A stretch of DNA of 64,000 nucleotides from Enteractinococcus helveticum (GCF_001657475.1 NZ_LXEY01000021.1:186001-250000); one strand, 5' to 3'. Shown: positions 52,804 through 64,000, counted from the first letter of the stretch. A program made the numbers and translations. The notes: a model not told the origin generated them from the sequence alone.

Positions 52804-54846
52804 TTAGGCGACATGCACGATTGGCCGGTGGCGCACATTGGGTTCAGCTTCGCGGAGCACTTCCCGGGTGACCGATGCGATCGAACCCTCCCCAAAGACC
52901 AGGTAGCGCAGAATATTGGTCACCGGGGTTGCTTCGGTCCATTGGAAATACACGTGGGTTTCACAGTCCAGGGCATCTCGTAGATACAGGGCAATTGCCG
53001 CGATGGTGTTGGCGACCGTTGTGCCTTCAGCAACCAGCACGTGATAGCCGTAGCGTTGAACACCGCGCACCATGACATCGGTTTCAAATTCTGAACTATC
53101 GGCGACCACGACTTCGATAAATAACACCCCGTCGACCGGCAGGTTGTGCGCTGCCTGGGCTTTGCTCAGAGATTGGCGATAGCGCTGGGCGGCAACGTGT
53201 CTGGGGTTATGGGCAATGAGTCGCAGCACGCCGTCGGAATGCTGTTCCAGCAGGTGCTGGGCGGGCGCATCAAAGTGGATGGAGGTAGCGCGCAGTTCGG
53301 TTGAGCGCACGGCTCGAGAAATGAGGCTGACCACTAGGATGGCCAGGATGAAGCTGCCGGCAATTTTGATGCCGTCGGGGCGTTCAATAATATTTGCGAT
53401 CGTCGTGTAAATAAAGATGACGGCGATACCGCCATATCCGAGCATGGCGCCCCGCTGAGCTTTGTGCCGTGCCGCCAGGGTGACGGCGATGGCTGCCGAA
53501 GTGATCAGCACCAGCACCCCGGTGGCATAGGCGCCGCCTTGAGCATCGACGTCGGCCTGGAAGATAACCGTGATGACAAAGGCGATGGCTGCGAAAACAA
53601 ACACCAGTGGACGGTTGCGTTGTGTCCAGGCCGGGGCCATCCCGTAGTGCGGTAAATATCGGGGCACCAGGTTCAGCAGCCCGGCCATTGCCGAGGCGCC
53701 AGCGAACCATAGAATCGCCACCATAATGACGTCATAGACCGTCCCAAATACCGGCCCTAGATACTCATGGGCAAGATAGGCCAGGGCACGGCCGTTGGCT
53801 GGGCCGCCCGCTTCGAAGGCTGCAGCCGGAATCAGCACCACCGTGGTGATTGACGAGGTGATCAAAAACGCGCTCATGATCAGCGCTGAGGTGGTCAGCA
53901 GGTGTTTGGTGTGACGGATACGACCGGTTGGCTGAGCCTCGGTATCGGTGGCGTCCCCTCGGATCTGGGGCATGACGACGACGCCGGTTTCAAATCCTGA
54001 CAGACCCAGCGCAAGCTTGGGGAAAACGAGCAGGGCCACTGCGACGGCGAATAAGGGATCGCCGTGCTGGGTGGTGAGCACCGTCCACCAATTACTCACC
54101 ACTACAGGCTGTTGCAATAGATGGACGAATGCGACCACAATGACGATACCGTTCACGGCCAGAAACGCGGTGACTAGGACCGTGGCAACCCGGATGGCTT
54201 CTCGAAAACCCCACAGGAAGATCAGCGCGAGCCCGGCTAATAGGACCAGGGTGGTGACCACTTCCCTGCCGTTCACCACGGATGAGGCCACGGGGTTCTC
54301 GCTCAGATGGGCTGTGGCATCTGAAGCTGACAGAGTCATTGTAATGACGAAGTCGGTGACGACAAAACCCAATAAGATCAGCACCGCAAGTTTGCCTGCC
54401 CAGCGTGGCAGCAGTTTGGCCAGCATGGCGATCGAACCGGTACCGTGTGGGCTTTCTTGTGCGACGCGACGATACACCGGTAGTGCACCGGCCAACGTGA
54501 CGACCACCAGCACAATGGTTGCTGCCGGAGCAATGACCCCGGCTGCCAGGGCGGCGATCGCGGGTTGATATCCCAAGGTCGAGAAATAATCCAGGCCGGT
54601 CAGACACATGACCCGCAGCCAGTGAGCACGATCGTCGTGGTCTTCTACCCGCCCGTGTGGCCCGGCATGACGACCATGCGGCACCGAGGTGTCGGCCAGC
54701 ATCCAGCGGCGCAGACGTTTGATGTGTCTTGGTTGCGCTTGCTGCTCTGGGGCGGCGTGATGTGCCGGGTCCGGTCTGTGGGCTCGTTGCCAATCATGCG
54801 CATTGTGCTGGCCATCCATGGCCTTCCGATCACCTGTGGTTCCCAT
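52804..54846 (-). CDS. APC-superfamily permease with soluble C-terminal domain
   Basis: This 680-residue protein has a hydrophilic N-terminus (about 80 residues, His- and Arg-rich), roughly twelve membrane segments from residue 85 to 520, and a soluble C-terminal domain of about 150 residues. [20 protein letters not shown] and [17 protein letters not shown] are typical of amino acid/polyamine/organocation (APC) transporters. The C-terminal part recalls the cytoplasmic domain found in some APC and KUP-like carriers. The substrate, amino acid or potassium, is not clear. The ATG follows GGTGAGCGAGC. It is transcribed toward ileS but separated by its T-box promoter region. Confidence 0.75.
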   Translation of the reverse strand: MGTTGDRKAMDGQHNAHDWQRAHRPDPAHHAAPEQQAQPRHIKRLRRWMLADTSVPHGRHAGPHGRVEDHDDRAHWLRVMCLTGLDYFSTLGYQPAIAALAAGVIAPAATIVLVVVTLAGALPVYRRVAQESPHGTGSIAMLAKLLPRWAGKLAVLILLGFVVTDFVITMTLSASDATAHLSENPVASSVVNGREVVTTLVLLAGLALIFLWGFREAIRVATVLVTAFLAVNGIVIVVAFVHLLQQPVVVSNWWTVLTTQHGDPLFAVAVALLVFPKLALGLSGFETGVVVMPQIRGDATDTEAQPTGRIRHTKHLLTTSALIMSAFLITSSITTVVLIPAAAFEAGGPANGRALAYLAHEYLGPVFGTVYDVIMVAILWFAGASAMAGLLNLVPRYLPHYGMAPAWTQRNRPLVFVFAAIAFVITVIFQADVDAQGGAYATGVLVLITSAAIAVTLAARHKAQRGAMLGYGGIAVIFIYTTIANIIERPDGIKIAGSFILAILVVSLISRAVRSTELRATSIHFDAPAQHLLEQHSDGVLRLIAHNPRHVAAQRYRQSLSKAQAAHNLPVDGVLFIEVVVADSSEFETDVMVRGVQRYGYHVLVAEGTTVANTIAAIALYLRDALDCETHVYFQWTEATPVTNILRYLVFGEGSIASVTREVLREAEPNVRHRPIVHVA

Positions 54847-55058
54847 GCTCGCTCACCGTGCCTGGTGCGCTCATCGCAGACGCGAGGTCAGCGGTTTATG
54901 GGCTGGTTCAATCGTAGTCCTTCCCACGGCTCGGCGGGAGTCCCCTCATCGCACATTGGCTCGCCCCAGCCGAAACTCAATCTCATACAACCAGGCGTTA
55001 TCACTTACCGGTCGGGTACGTCGTGTCCGGTGAGAACTCGACCGGTGGTAGGCGATAC

Positions 55059-55841
55059 TTAGGCGCTGTCTTGAGCATCGCGAATGAGCTTGTGTTGGGC
55101 GGCCTGTTTGACCGGGCGCATCACGATTTCATCCAGGTTAATGTGGTGGGGAAGATTCACGGCATAGGCGCAAACATCGGCAACGTCTTCTGCGGTCAAC
55201 GGCTTGTCGACTCCGGCATATACATCCGCGGCTTTGCTGGCGTCACCGCGCATACGATTGAGTGCAAACTCATCGGTCTTCACCAGACCAGGCAACACCT
55301 CGATGACGCGAATATTGTGCTCGGCTTCTTCCAACCGTAGGGCTCCGGTCATGGCGTGCTGACCAAATTTGGCTGCGTTATACCCGGCGCCGCCTTCATA
55401 TGCGACGACACCGGCCGTTGAAGTGAGATTCAAAATCGTTCCGGCACCGTGCGCTCGCAGCATTGGTAAGAATTGCTTGATGACCCGCAGCGAGCCCAGC
55501 ACGTTGGTGTCGATCATCCATTCCCAATCGGCCAGATCTGCCTCGGCGATTGGTTCAGCACCCATCGCCCCACCAGCGATATTCAATACGGTGTCGACAC
55601 CGCCCTGGGCCTCAACCGTCTCATAAAGCGCCGTCACGGAAGCATCATCGGTGACATCGGCAGCTACCGGGATCAGCACTCCGGGCAGGTCCTGGCACTC
55701 TGCCGCGAGGTTCTCGAGGTTGTCGGTGCGGCGGCCGGCGGCAAATACCTTCCAACCGTTACGGACAAGTTGCAGTGCGGTGGCACGACCAATCCCGGAG
55801 GTTGCTCCGGTGACAAGGGCAGCAGGTTGTTCAGCAGTCAT
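55059..55841 (-). CDS. short-chain dehydrogenase/reductase
   Basis: This 260-residue protein has the classical SDR layout: the cofactor loop VTGATSGIGRA at residues 9-19, NIAGG in the middle, Ser in LNLTSTAGVVAYEGG and the catalytic Y-x-x-x-K as YNAAK. An Arg after the second strand (AAGRRTDN) suggests preference for NADPH. The substrate is unknown. The ATG at 55841 follows AGGGTGG; upstream GTGs exist. It is divergent from valS. Confidence 0.85.
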   Translation of the reverse strand: MTAEQPAALVTGATSGIGRATALQLVRNGWKVFAAGRRTDNLENLAAECQDLPGVLIPVAADVTDDASVTALYETVEAQGGVDTVLNIAGGAMGAEPIAEADLADWEWMIDTNVLGSLRVIKQFLPMLRAHGAGTILNLTSTAGVVAYEGGAGYNAAKFGQHAMTGALRLEEAEHNIRVIEVLPGLVKTDEFALNRMRGDASKAADVYAGVDKPLTAEDVADVCAYAVNLPHHINLDEIVMRPVKQAAQHKLIRDAQDSA

Positions 55842-55934
55842 GTGCACCACCCTAAAACAGGGCGGGCGAAATATCGATGTTTGCGGTGACGTCAGAGACC
55901 AGGATCAGTGTCAGAATATGAAACAATAGTGGCC

Positions 55935-58592
55935 ATGGCTGAAAATACGATGGGCACAGACACGCCCAAAACGATAAGTGTTCCAGATCGCGTCGGTCTG
56001 GAAGGACTCGAAGAAAAATTTAGCACCCGGTGGGAAGAAGACCGGGTGTATGCATTTGATCCGAACACCACCCGCGACCAGGTCTACTCGATTGACACCC
56101 CGCCACCAACGGCCTCGGGCTCGTTGCACGTCGGCCACGTGTTCTCCTATACCCAAACCGATGTAATCGCCCGGTTTATGCGCATGTGCGGCAAAAACGT
56201 GTTCTATCCGATGGGCTGGGACGACAACGGTCTGCCTACTGAACGCCGCGTGCAGAACTATTTTGGTGTCCGCACCGATACCTCGGTTGCCTATGATCCG
56301 AACTATCAGCCGCCTGCACAACCGGCCAAGAACCGCCGCGACTGGGACGTGGTTTCGCGCCAGAACTTCATCGAGCTGTGCTTGGCACAATCTCGCGATG
56401 ACGAAGTGATCTATGAACAGCTCTTCACACAACTCGGTCTATCGGTTGACTGGAATTTGAGCTACCGCACGATTGATGACCACTCACGCGAAATTTCACA
56501 GCGGGCATTCCTGCAAAACCTTGCCGACGGTCACGCCTACAATGCCGAAGCGCCCACCATGTGGGATGTCACCTTCCAGACTGCGGTTGCTCAGGCTGAG
56601 TTGGAAGACAAAGAAGTTCCAGGAGCCTACTACCGCTACCCGTTCTTTGCTGAAGATGGCTCAGAAGTCTTCATTGAAACCACCCGTCCAGAACTGCTGG
56701 CAGCATGCTCAGCACTGGTCGCACACCCGGACGACGAACGCTACCAGCACCTATTCGGCAAGACCGTCACCTCTCCCCTGTTCGATGTTGAAGTTGAGGT
56801 CTACCCACATGAACTGGCACAGCCTGACAAGGGTGCCGGTATCGCCATGGTCTGTACCTTCGGCGACCAGAACGACATCACCTGGTGGCGCGAGCTGCAA
56901 CTACCAACTCGCACCCTGATCGGTCGCGACGGGCGATTTGCTCGCGAAACTCCTGAATGGATCACCTCAGAGCGCGGTATCGAAAACTATGCCCAGCTCG
57001 CCGGGAAGACCGTCTTCTCGGCAGAAAAAGCCGTCATCGAAATGTTGGAAGCAGCAGAACTGCTCGATGGCGAACCAAAGAAGATCATGCACGCAGTGAA
57101 CTTCTTTGAAAAAGGCGACAAGCCCCTAGAAATTGTCACCTCGCGTCAGTGGTACCTGCGTAATGGTGGCCGCGACGCTGAACTGCGCAATAAGCTCATC
57201 GAACGCGGCAACGAGCTGGAGTGGCACCCCGGATTCATGCAGTCCCGGTACGCTAACTGGGTCGAAAACCTCTCAGGCGACTGGTTGGTCTCCCGCCAGC
57301 GCGTCTTCGGCGTGGCAATCCCCCTGTGGTACCGCTTGGACGAAGAAGGCAATCCAGACTACGAGAACCCGATTGCCCCATCCGATGAGCAACTGCCTGT
57401 GGATCCGTTGGAAGATATTCCAGCAGGCTTCACCGCGGATCAACGCGATGTGCCAGGTGGTTTCACCGGTGACCCAGACGTGCTGGACACCTGGGCTACC
57501 TCATCGCTGACTCCCCAGATCATTGGGCAGTGGTCCAAGGACGACGAGTATTTCAATAACGTCTTCCCATTTGATCTGCGCCCCCAGGGCCACGACATCA
57601 TCCGGACCTGGCTGTTCTCGACCGTTGTTCGCGCCGACCAGCTGCAGGACACCGTACCGTGGAAGCACACCGCACTCTCTGGCTGGGTGCTAGATCCACA
57701 GCGTCAGAAGATGTCCAAGTCCAAGGGCAATGTTGTGGTTCCAACCGACATCCTGGATGAGTTTGGCGCTGATGCGGTGCGTTACTGGGCGGCTTCTGCT
57801 CGCCTGGGTTCGGACACCGCGTATGAAGTCAACCAGATGAAAATTGGTCGTCGTTTGGCGATCAAGCTGCTCAATGCCTCGAAGTTCGCTTTGAACCTTG
57901 GTGCGACCCAAGACAAGATCGTCTCAACCGCTGATGATGCTGCAGTCATCACTCATCCATTGGATCAGTCACTGCTGGCTCAGCTGCATGAGGCGATCGT
58001 GCAGGCCACCCGGGCGTTCGAAAAGTATGACTATGCTCGCACCCTGAATCTAGTCGAGACCTTCTTCTGGCACTTCACTGATGACTACATCGAGCTCATC
58101 AAAGACCGTGCGTACGGTTCTCGTGGTGAAGCCGAACAGGCATCGGTCGTGGCCACCTTGGCAACAGCCCTTGATGCACTCCTGCGCTTGTTGGCACCGT
58201 TCCAGCCATTTGCCACCGATGAGGTCTGGTCATGGTGGCGTACCGGTTCGGTACACAAAACGGCGTGGCCAGGACTAGAAAACGAGTTGGCTGGTATTGC
58301 CACTGCTGCACATACCGGAAATGTCGAAGTCCTCTCGACCGTTACTCGCGCCATTTCCCGCATCCGCAAGGCCAAATCGGATGCGAAGGTCAAACAGCGT
58401 ACCGAGGTGGTCGCTGCGACGATCACGGCTACCGAGGATCGCATCATCGAGCTCAAAGCTGGCTTGGATGATCTGCGTGCCGCCGGAAATGTCACGGACC
58501 TCCAACTGACTGCTGGCGAAGCGATCACCGGTGAGGATGACGAAATCATTGATTTGCGTCTCACCGAGGTCGAGCTGGCACCGGCTGAGTAA
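55935..58592 (+). CDS. valS: valyl-tRNA synthetase
   Basis: This 885-residue enzyme charges tRNA-Val. HIGH appears as HVGH at residues 65-68 in SGSLHVGHVFSYTQTDVIA, followed by VFYPMGWDDNGLPTERRVQN, which is typical of the ValS subgroup of many actinobacteria. KMSKS is in RQKMSKSKGNVVVPTDIL. The editing domain has FIETTRPELLAACSALVAHP. The ATG at 55935 is chosen for a normal N-terminus; it has a poor ribosome binding site, and a GTG at 55908 and an ATG at 55950 are alternatives. It ends in a strong terminator. Confidence 0.94.
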   Translation: MAENTMGTDTPKTISVPDRVGLEGLEEKFSTRWEEDRVYAFDPNTTRDQVYSIDTPPPTASGSLHVGHVFSYTQTDVIARFMRMCGKNVFYPMGWDDNGLPTERRVQNYFGVRTDTSVAYDPNYQPPAQPAKNRRDWDVVSRQNFIELCLAQSRDDEVIYEQLFTQLGLSVDWNLSYRTIDDHSREISQRAFLQNLADGHAYNAEAPTMWDVTFQTAVAQAELEDKEVPGAYYRYPFFAEDGSEVFIETTRPELLAACSALVAHPDDERYQHLFGKTVTSPLFDVEVEVYPHELAQPDKGAGIAMVCTFGDQNDITWWRELQLPTRTLIGRDGRFARETPEWITSERGIENYAQLAGKTVFSAEKAVIEMLEAAELLDGEPKKIMHAVNFFEKGDKPLEIVTSRQWYLRNGGRDAELRNKLIERGNELEWHPGFMQSRYANWVENLSGDWLVSRQRVFGVAIPLWYRLDEEGNPDYENPIAPSDEQLPVDPLEDIPAGFTADQRDVPGGFTGDPDVLDTWATSSLTPQIIGQWSKDDEYFNNVFPFDLRPQGHDIIRTWLFSTVVRADQLQDTVPWKHTALSGWVLDPQRQKMSKSKGNVVVPTDILDEFGADAVRYWAASARLGSDTAYEVNQMKIGRRLAIKLLNASKFALNLGATQDKIVSTADDAAVITHPLDQSLLAQLHEAIVQATRAFEKYDYARTLNLVETFFWHFTDDYIELIKDRAYGSRGEAEQASVVATLATALDALLRLLAPFQPFATDEVWSWWRTGSVHKTAWPGLENELAGIATAAHTGNVEVLSTVTRAISRIRKAKSDAKVKQRTEVVAATITATEDRIIELKAGLDDLRAAGNVTDLQLTAGEAITGEDDEIIDLRLTEVELAPAE

Positions 58593-58607
58593 CACAGTTC
58601 AGAATGC

Positions 58608-58646
58608 AACAAACCCCCACAGGTTCTAAACCTGCGGGGGTTTGTT
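58608..58646. terminator. bidirectional terminator between valS and the DsbA-like gene
   Basis: AACAAACCCCC plus CAGGTT pair with AACCTG plus GGGGGTTTGTT, giving a 17-bp stem with one mismatch and a 3-nt loop. The A-rich left and T-rich right ends provide a T run for both strands, which suits the convergent genes on each side. Confidence 0.88.
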
Positions 58647-58659
58647 CATTGGTCTGTGA

Positions 58660-59268
58660 TTAGCTGAACTCTGGCTTGGTGTTGCGTGCGCGCTTGAGTT
58701 CGTAGAAGTATGGATACTCGACGAGCGTGGAGAAACCGTCCCAGATCTTGCCGGCTTCTTCTCCGCGTGGGATGCGAGTCATGACCGGGCCAAAGAATGC
58801 GGAGTCACCGATGGCGATGATAGGGGTTCCAACGTCGTCTCCGACAAGTTCAAGTGCGCACCTGGTGGATTCGCGCAGTCCCTCGTCGTACGTGTCTTTC
58901 TTGGATTCTTCGAAAATCTCGTTGGCATCATCGACGCCAATTTCTGCGAGAGCTTCGGTCATGGCATCGTCATAGCGCTCCGTGCCGTAGCCTTCGTTGT
59001 GAATGCGAGTACCTGCAGCGGTATAGAACTCACTGACTTTCTCGGCTCCGTGGCGTTCGCGGACTGCCAGTGCGGTGCGAGCTCCTTGCCAGATAGCCTT
59101 GGTGCCCGGATCATCTTGATCCTGGTGCTTTTCATTCAAGACACCCAGCGAGATGACTTCGAAATCGACTTTGATGTCGCGGACCTGTTCGACTTCGCGG
59201 ATCCAACGTGAAGTAATCCATGCAAATGGGCAGGCAGGGTCGAACCAAAATTTGACTGTTTGTGCCAA
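58660..59268 (-). CDS. DsbA-family protein (mycothiol-dependent nitroreductase-like)
   Basis: This 202-residue protein has the thioredoxin-like fold of the cytoplasmic DsbA family. FWFDPACPFAWITSRWIREV near residues 7-26 fits the group of Rv2466c-like mycothiol-dependent oxidoreductases, although the second cysteine of the C-x-x-C is replaced by Ala (CPFA). VGTPIIAIGDSAFFGPVMTR carries the cis-proline loop. The start is a TTG after AAGGAGACAG. It follows clpX by nine bases, so it may be co-transcribed with it. With a single Cys a monothiol mechanism using mycothiol is likely. Confidence 0.82.
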   Translation of the reverse strand: MAQTVKFWFDPACPFAWITSRWIREVEQVRDIKVDFEVISLGVLNEKHQDQDDPGTKAIWQGARTALAVRERHGAEKVSEFYTAAGTRIHNEGYGTERYDDAMTEALAEIGVDDANEIFEESKKDTYDEGLRESTRCALELVGDDVGTPIIAIGDSAFFGPVMTRIPRGEEAGKIWDGFSTLVEYPYFYELKRARNTKPEFS

Positions 59269-59277
59269 GCTGTCTCC

Positions 59278-60588
<1,311 letters not shown>

Positions 60589-60714
60589 TTCATCTCCTTA
60601 TGCACCTTACTAGTCCAGCATAAATGGTCAGGAGGTTATTCCCCGGGAGGTTGCTCCAGGCGTGGATAACTTTATTTGCCGCTGTCATCGGGCGTATTCG
60701 CCGTGTGCAAACAA

Positions 60715-60744
60715 ACGCGCCCTACCTTCTATGGTAGGGCGCGT
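60715..60744 (-). terminator. terminator between clpP2 and clpX
   Basis: ACGCGCCCTACC and GGTAGGGCGCGT form a 12-bp perfect stem with a 6-nt loop, 16 bp after the clpP2 stop codon. On the minus strand it runs into TTGTTTG. It should end the clpP1-clpP2 transcript. Confidence 0.85.
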
Positions 60745-60759
60745 GCTGCATGATCGGGG

Positions 60760-61410
60760 CTACTGTGCCGTCTTTTTACGAGATTCCAGCACTTCGTCGA
60801 TCAGACCGTATTCTTTGGCCTGTTCGGCCGACAAGAATTTATCGCGGTCGATGTCCTCGCGAACCTCGTCTGCGGTCTTGTTGGTGTGGTTGGCCAGCGT
60901 TTCTTCCATCCAGGTACGAATACGTAGCAGTTCGTCTGCGTGAATCTGCAGATCGGTTGCCGTACCGCGGTCTCCACCCATCGATGGCTGGTGGATCAAT
61001 ACACGCGAGTTGGGCAATGCCAAGCGTTTACCTGGAGCACCGGCAGCCAGCAGGACTGCGGCAGCTGAAGCGGCCTGTCCGAGGGCAACGGTCTGGACTT
61101 CGGGGCGAATGAACTGCATGGTGTCATAGATAGCAGTCATCGCCGTGAAGGAACCACCCGGTGAGTTGATGTACAGGGTGATGTCACGATCCGAGTCCAT
61201 GGCTTCCAACACGAGTAGCTGTGCCATGACATCGTCTGCTGAAGCGTCATCGACCTGGGTACCCAAGAAGATGATGCGGTCTTCGAACAGACGAGCGTAT
61301 GGGTCCTGGCGTTTGAAACCGTATGGTGTGCGCTCTTCAAACTGCGGCAGGATGTAACGGTTAGAAGGCATCGGGGTGGCCGGTGTGCCCTGTGGCATTT
61401 CGAAGTTCAT
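60760..61410 (-). CDS. clpP2: ATP-dependent Clp protease subunit ClpP2
   Basis: This 216-residue serine peptidase subunit carries the catalytic Ser in GQAASAAAVLLAAG and His in LPNSRVLIHQP. Actinobacteria form a mixed ClpP1-ClpP2 tetradecamer, and this second gene of the pair corresponds to ClpP2. The N-terminal about 15 residues are a likely propeptide. The ATG follows AGGAGACTTTA. It lies 51 bp downstream of clpP1. Confidence 0.93.
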   Translation of the reverse strand: MNFEMPQGTPATPMPSNRYILPQFEERTPYGFKRQDPYARLFEDRIIFLGTQVDDASADDVMAQLLVLEAMDSDRDITLYINSPGGSFTAMTAIYDTMQFIRPEVQTVALGQAASAAAVLLAAGAPGKRLALPNSRVLIHQPSMGGDRGTATDLQIHADELLRIRTWMEETLANHTNKTADEVREDIDRDKFLSAEQAKEYGLIDEVLESRKKTAQ

Positions 61411-61461
61411 TAAAGTCTCCTGAAGAAAATATTAGATTCTGTGTCGCGACTGGGCAGCCGG

Positions 61462-62085
61462 TTATTTTTTGTCGATTCCGCCGCCACCGACCATGGATGC
61501 GGTTCCGGAAGCGATGTGGTCGAAGAATCCGTATTCAAGGCCTTCTTCAGCCGTGAACCATTTGTCACGTGCGTTATCTTCGAGGATGCGTTCTACCGGT
61601 TGGCCGGTCTGCTCAGCGGTGAGTTCGGACATGACTTGTTTCATGTGCATGATCAGCTGTGCCTGAATGCGAATATCCGACTCGGTACCACCAATGCCGC
61701 CGGAAGGCTGGTGCATCAGGATACGGGCGTGCGGCGTGGCATAACGTTTACCGGGGGTACCGGAGGACAGCAAGAACTGGCCCATGGAGGCGGCCAGACC
61801 GGTGGCAACAGTCACCACATCGTTTGGAATGAGCTGCATGGTGTCATAGATGGCCATACCGGCGGTTACGGATCCACCTGGCGAGTTGATGTACAAGAAG
61901 ATGTCAGATTCTGGATCTTCTGCACTGAGCAGGAGCATCTGAGATGCGATGGTGTTGGCGTTGTCATCGCGGACCTCTGATCCAAGCCAGATGATGCGCT
62001 CTTTGAGCAAGCGGTTGTAGATGTAGTCTTCACGGCTGGCTGGATCTACCGAGGCCATTCGTGGTGCGTGGGACGAGTCAGTCAC
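61462..62085 (-). CDS. clpP1: ATP-dependent Clp protease subunit ClpP1
   Basis: This 207-residue subunit has the catalytic Ser in [14 protein letters not shown] and His in [14 protein letters not shown]. It is the first gene of the clpP1-clpP2 pair, downstream of tig as in other actinobacteria. The start is a GTG behind GGAAGGTAGGA. The 183-bp gap to tig contains the tig terminator and TCACG / CGTGA repeats (62180-62204) that might bind a regulator; a ClgR site could not be established. Confidence 0.93.
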   Translation of the reverse strand: MTDSSHAPRMASVDPASREDYIYNRLLKERIIWLGSEVRDDNANTIASQMLLLSAEDPESDIFLYINSPGGSVTAGMAIYDTMQLIPNDVVTVATGLAASMGQFLLSSGTPGKRYATPHARILMHQPSGGIGGTESDIRIQAQLIMHMKQVMSELTAEQTGQPVERILEDNARDKWFTAEEGLEYGFFDHIASGTASMVGGGGIDKK

Positions 62086-62219
62086 GACGTCCTACCTTCC
62101 TTCACTTGCGTGATTGGTTTAGCAAACTTGTTCTGGTCAACGACATTACTGGGCGAAACACAACTTGAGCAGAGTTGACTCACGCTTTTCGCTGTCAGCC
62201 GTGATTGTACTTAAATAGC

Positions 62220-62253
62220 CGAGGTCCACCCCCTATTGTAGGAGCGGACCTCG
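62220..62253 (-). terminator. tig terminator
   Basis: CGAGGTCC (62220-62227) and GGACCTCG (62246-62253) form an 8-bp stem 15 bp after the tig stop codon; some extra pairing inside (CTCC with GGGG) may extend it. It is followed on the minus strand by GCTATTTAAG. Confidence 0.65.
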
Positions 62254-62268
62254 ACGTTTGGGCAAGAC

Positions 62269-63609
62269 TTAGTTGTTGTCTTCTTCTGCTTCTTCTGCGG
62301 TTTCTTCTTCACCCTCTGGGTTGAGGAAGAACGACAGGTCGACGTCGTTGCCTTCGGTGTCTACGACCTTGGCTTCTTCGAGGACAGCAGCAAGGGCTTT
62401 ACGACGGCGAACTTCGCCCATGATCATTGGGACCTGGCCGGCCTGATCCAGCATCTGTGCAAACTGGTTTGGATCCATACCGTACTGGGAAGCTGAGCTC
62501 AGGATGTATTCGATCAGTTCGGACTGTTCGACCTGAATTTCTTCCTGGTCTGCGATTGCATCAAGGACGACTTCGTTGATGAACGCCTCACGGAAGTTCT
62601 CTTTGACTTTTTCGCGGTGTTCTTCTGTGTCGTGCTCGTCGCCTTCGGTGTGTCCCTGAGAGGTGAAGTGCTGTTCAACCTGCTCGGCGAGCATGTTTTC
62701 TGGAACAGGAACTTCAACGAGTTTCAGCAGTTCTTCCAGTGCGTTTTCGCGTGCTTCGACGCCCTGGTTGGTTTTGGCTTCTTCAGCCGCCTGGTTCTTC
62801 AGGTCTGCTTTGAGTTCGTCAATGGTGTCGAACTCGGATGCTAGCTGAGCGAAGTCGTCATCAGCTTCTGGCAGTTCGCGTTCTTTGACGGATTCCAGAA
62901 CTACTTTGACGGTTGCTTCTTCACCGGTGTGCTCGCCACCGGCAAGGGTGGTTTCGAAGATCGCGTCTTCGCCGGCGGAGAGACCTTCGAGGGCTTCATC
63001 GAGGCCGTCGAGCATGGTGCCAGACCCGATTTCGTAGGACAGGCCTTCGGCGGTGTCGACTTCTTCATCATCGATGGTTGCGTTCAGACCGATGGTGACG
63101 GTGTCACCCTTGTCGGCTGGACGATCAACGTCAACGAGGGTTGCGAAGCGTTCGCGCAGATCGTCAAGAACTTTTTGTTCTTGTTCTTCGCTGACGGTAA
63201 CTGGCTCAACGGTAACTTCCAGGCCTTTATAGTCTGGCAGTTCTACGGTTGGACGAATGTCGAATTCGGTGTTGAACTTCAGGGGTGCTTCGTCGTCACC
63301 TTCGTTGCCTGGCACGGACGTGACATCAACTTCTGGGCGAGTCAGTGGTGACAGCTCGTTGTCACGAAGAGCTTCTTGGAAGAATGCATCAAGGTTGTCA
63401 TTGACTGCGTTTTCGATAACGAAACCACGCCCGACGCGCTGGTCGATCAAGCGTGATGGAACTTTGCCCTTACGGAAGCCAGGGACCTGAATTTGGTCTG
63501 CAAGTGATTTGTAAGTAGCATCGATACGCGGTTTGAGTTCTTCGAAAGGAACCTCAACCTCTAGTTTGACCCGAGTTGGGGCGAGGTTTTCAACGGTGGA
63601 TTGGACCAC
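62269..63609 (-). CDS. tig: trigger factor
   Basis: This 446-residue ribosome-associated chaperone has the N-terminal ribosome-binding domain with the signature [19 protein letters not shown] (residues 43-61), an FKBP-type peptidyl-prolyl isomerase domain (about 150-245) with [15 protein letters not shown], and the helical C-terminal chaperone domain. The C-terminus is strongly acidic ([13 protein letters not shown]). The start is a GTG preceded by CAGGAGTCC. Gene order tig-clpP1-clpP2-clpX is standard. Confidence 0.95.
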   Translation of the reverse strand: MVQSTVENLAPTRVKLEVEVPFEELKPRIDATYKSLADQIQVPGFRKGKVPSRLIDQRVGRGFVIENAVNDNLDAFFQEALRDNELSPLTRPEVDVTSVPGNEGDDEAPLKFNTEFDIRPTVELPDYKGLEVTVEPVTVSEEQEQKVLDDLRERFATLVDVDRPADKGDTVTIGLNATIDDEEVDTAEGLSYEIGSGTMLDGLDEALEGLSAGEDAIFETTLAGGEHTGEEATVKVVLESVKERELPEADDDFAQLASEFDTIDELKADLKNQAAEEAKTNQGVEARENALEELLKLVEVPVPENMLAEQVEQHFTSQGHTEGDEHDTEEHREKVKENFREAFINEVVLDAIADQEEIQVEQSELIEYILSSASQYGMDPNQFAQMLDQAGQVPMIMGEVRRRKALAAVLEEAKVVDTEGNDVDLSFFLNPEGEEETAEEAEEDNN

Positions 63610-63693
63610 GTAGGACTCCTGGATTCTAATCGGAATTTCTATGGTTTCGGTACTTGCCGAATTACATCATATGCTTCCGACAGCACCATGCAG

Positions 63694-63767
63694 TCGGGAC
63701 GACAGGATTTGAACCTGCGACCTCACGCTCCCAAAGCGCGCGCTCTACCAAGCTGAGCTACGTCCCG
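63694..63767 (-). tRNA. tRNA-Pro (anticodon TGG)
   Basis: The 74-nt gene has acceptor CGGGACG / CGTCCCG with discriminator A, an anticodon loop TTTGGGA with anticodon TGG, and a T arm CAGGTTCAAATCCTG. The first base is C, as in proline tRNAs. CCA is not encoded. It lies 84 bp upstream of tig on the same strand. Confidence 0.95.
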
Positions 63768-64000
63768 CGATCAGGTCATTGACCTGCTGGATTATCCGCC
63801 ATTGAAGTCTTACCCCTGTAGCGGCTCGCACCATGGCGCCGAGAGATAACTATATGACAAAGCTTTCCGAAAGTCCAAATCGAGATGAGCCTTTTCTGAA
63901 AACTTTCTAATTTTTGGTGCAATTGCAACGGCTTTGCGTTCAAAAGTGACGTTAGCCATAGCTGTTTTGACGTGGCTTTTTACCCGCAATCACTTCAGCT
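63768..64000. other. end of window, no gene seen
   Basis: This A+T-richer stretch contains only a 25-codon frame (from an ATG at 63833) without a ribosome binding site. It should hold the promoter of tRNA-Pro; no clear -35/-10 pair was identified. Confidence 0.4.

Noticed and set aside
62160..62215. ClgR operator upstream of clpP1
   Set aside because: The TCACG / CGTGA repeats do not match the known ClgR motif well enough to name it.

Overview
The window is chromosomal DNA from a fairly high-GC Gram-positive bacterium of the order Micrococcales, most likely a Micrococcaceae-like lineage (inference). The evidence is a clpP1-clpP2-clpX-tig block, an obg-proB-proA-nadD-rsfS block downstream of an RNase E/G gene and rplU-rpmA, a folC gene followed by a DUF4233 gene, a mycothiol-type DsbA-like nitroreductase, a eukaryotic-type IleS, and frequent GTG/TTG starts. 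Both tRNAs lack an encoded CCA. No complete mobile element, CRISPR array or phage was found.

Left part (1-13.8 kb). A Ca2+/H+ antiporter and an NTF2-like gene precede a ugpA-E-B-C type glycerophosphodiester / sn-glycerol-3-phosphate ABC operon. Its promoter carries three 7-mer repeats at 11-bp spacing that look like a PHO box. Next to it lies a scar: the 5' end of the helicase gene hrpB and its promoter occur twice, once decayed (6231-6600) and once intact (8258 onward). They flank about 1.7 kb that holds a frameshifted YhcG/DUF1016 nuclease gene and unidentified debris. After hrpB come a decayed HipB-like remnant, an unassigned 562-aa helical protein and two small membrane proteins.

Middle-left (13.8-32.5 kb) is an accessory-looking stretch of short transcription units. 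It holds a MecA-like lipoprotein transpeptidase divergent from an FtsX-type ABC exporter, CorA, a flavodoxin, a phosphoketolase, an AHSA1-like protein, a ZIP transporter with a small Tudor-like protein, a class II glutamine amidotransferase, a rhomboid-like protein and an FAD oxidoreductase. A compact operon of tyrosinase, DUF2182 membrane protein and emfourin-domain protein ends next to the 3' end of tRNA-Ala(GGC).

Middle-right (32.9-47.2 kb) is conserved housekeeping on the minus strand: rne/rng, rplU, rpmA, obgE, proB, proA, a small membrane protein, nadD, a charged membrane-anchored protein, rsfS and a phosphatase. These serve ribosome assembly and silencing, proline and NAD synthesis. 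A VKOR-like gene (apparently leaderless) and a NUDIX gene run the other way; two small membrane proteins and ndk follow.

Right part (47.2-64 kb): ileS-folC-DUF4233 are translationally coupled and sit under an ultrashort-stem-I translational T-box with an ATC specifier. Then come an APC-type permease, an SDR, valS, the DsbA-like protein, clpX, clpP2, clpP1, tig and tRNA-Pro(TGG). Strong hairpin terminators separate several of these units.

The most interesting candidates for second looks are the tyrosinase/DUF2182/emfourin operon, the hrpB duplication around the YhcG relic, and the ileS T-box. Family assignments come from reading motifs only; no database search was run.
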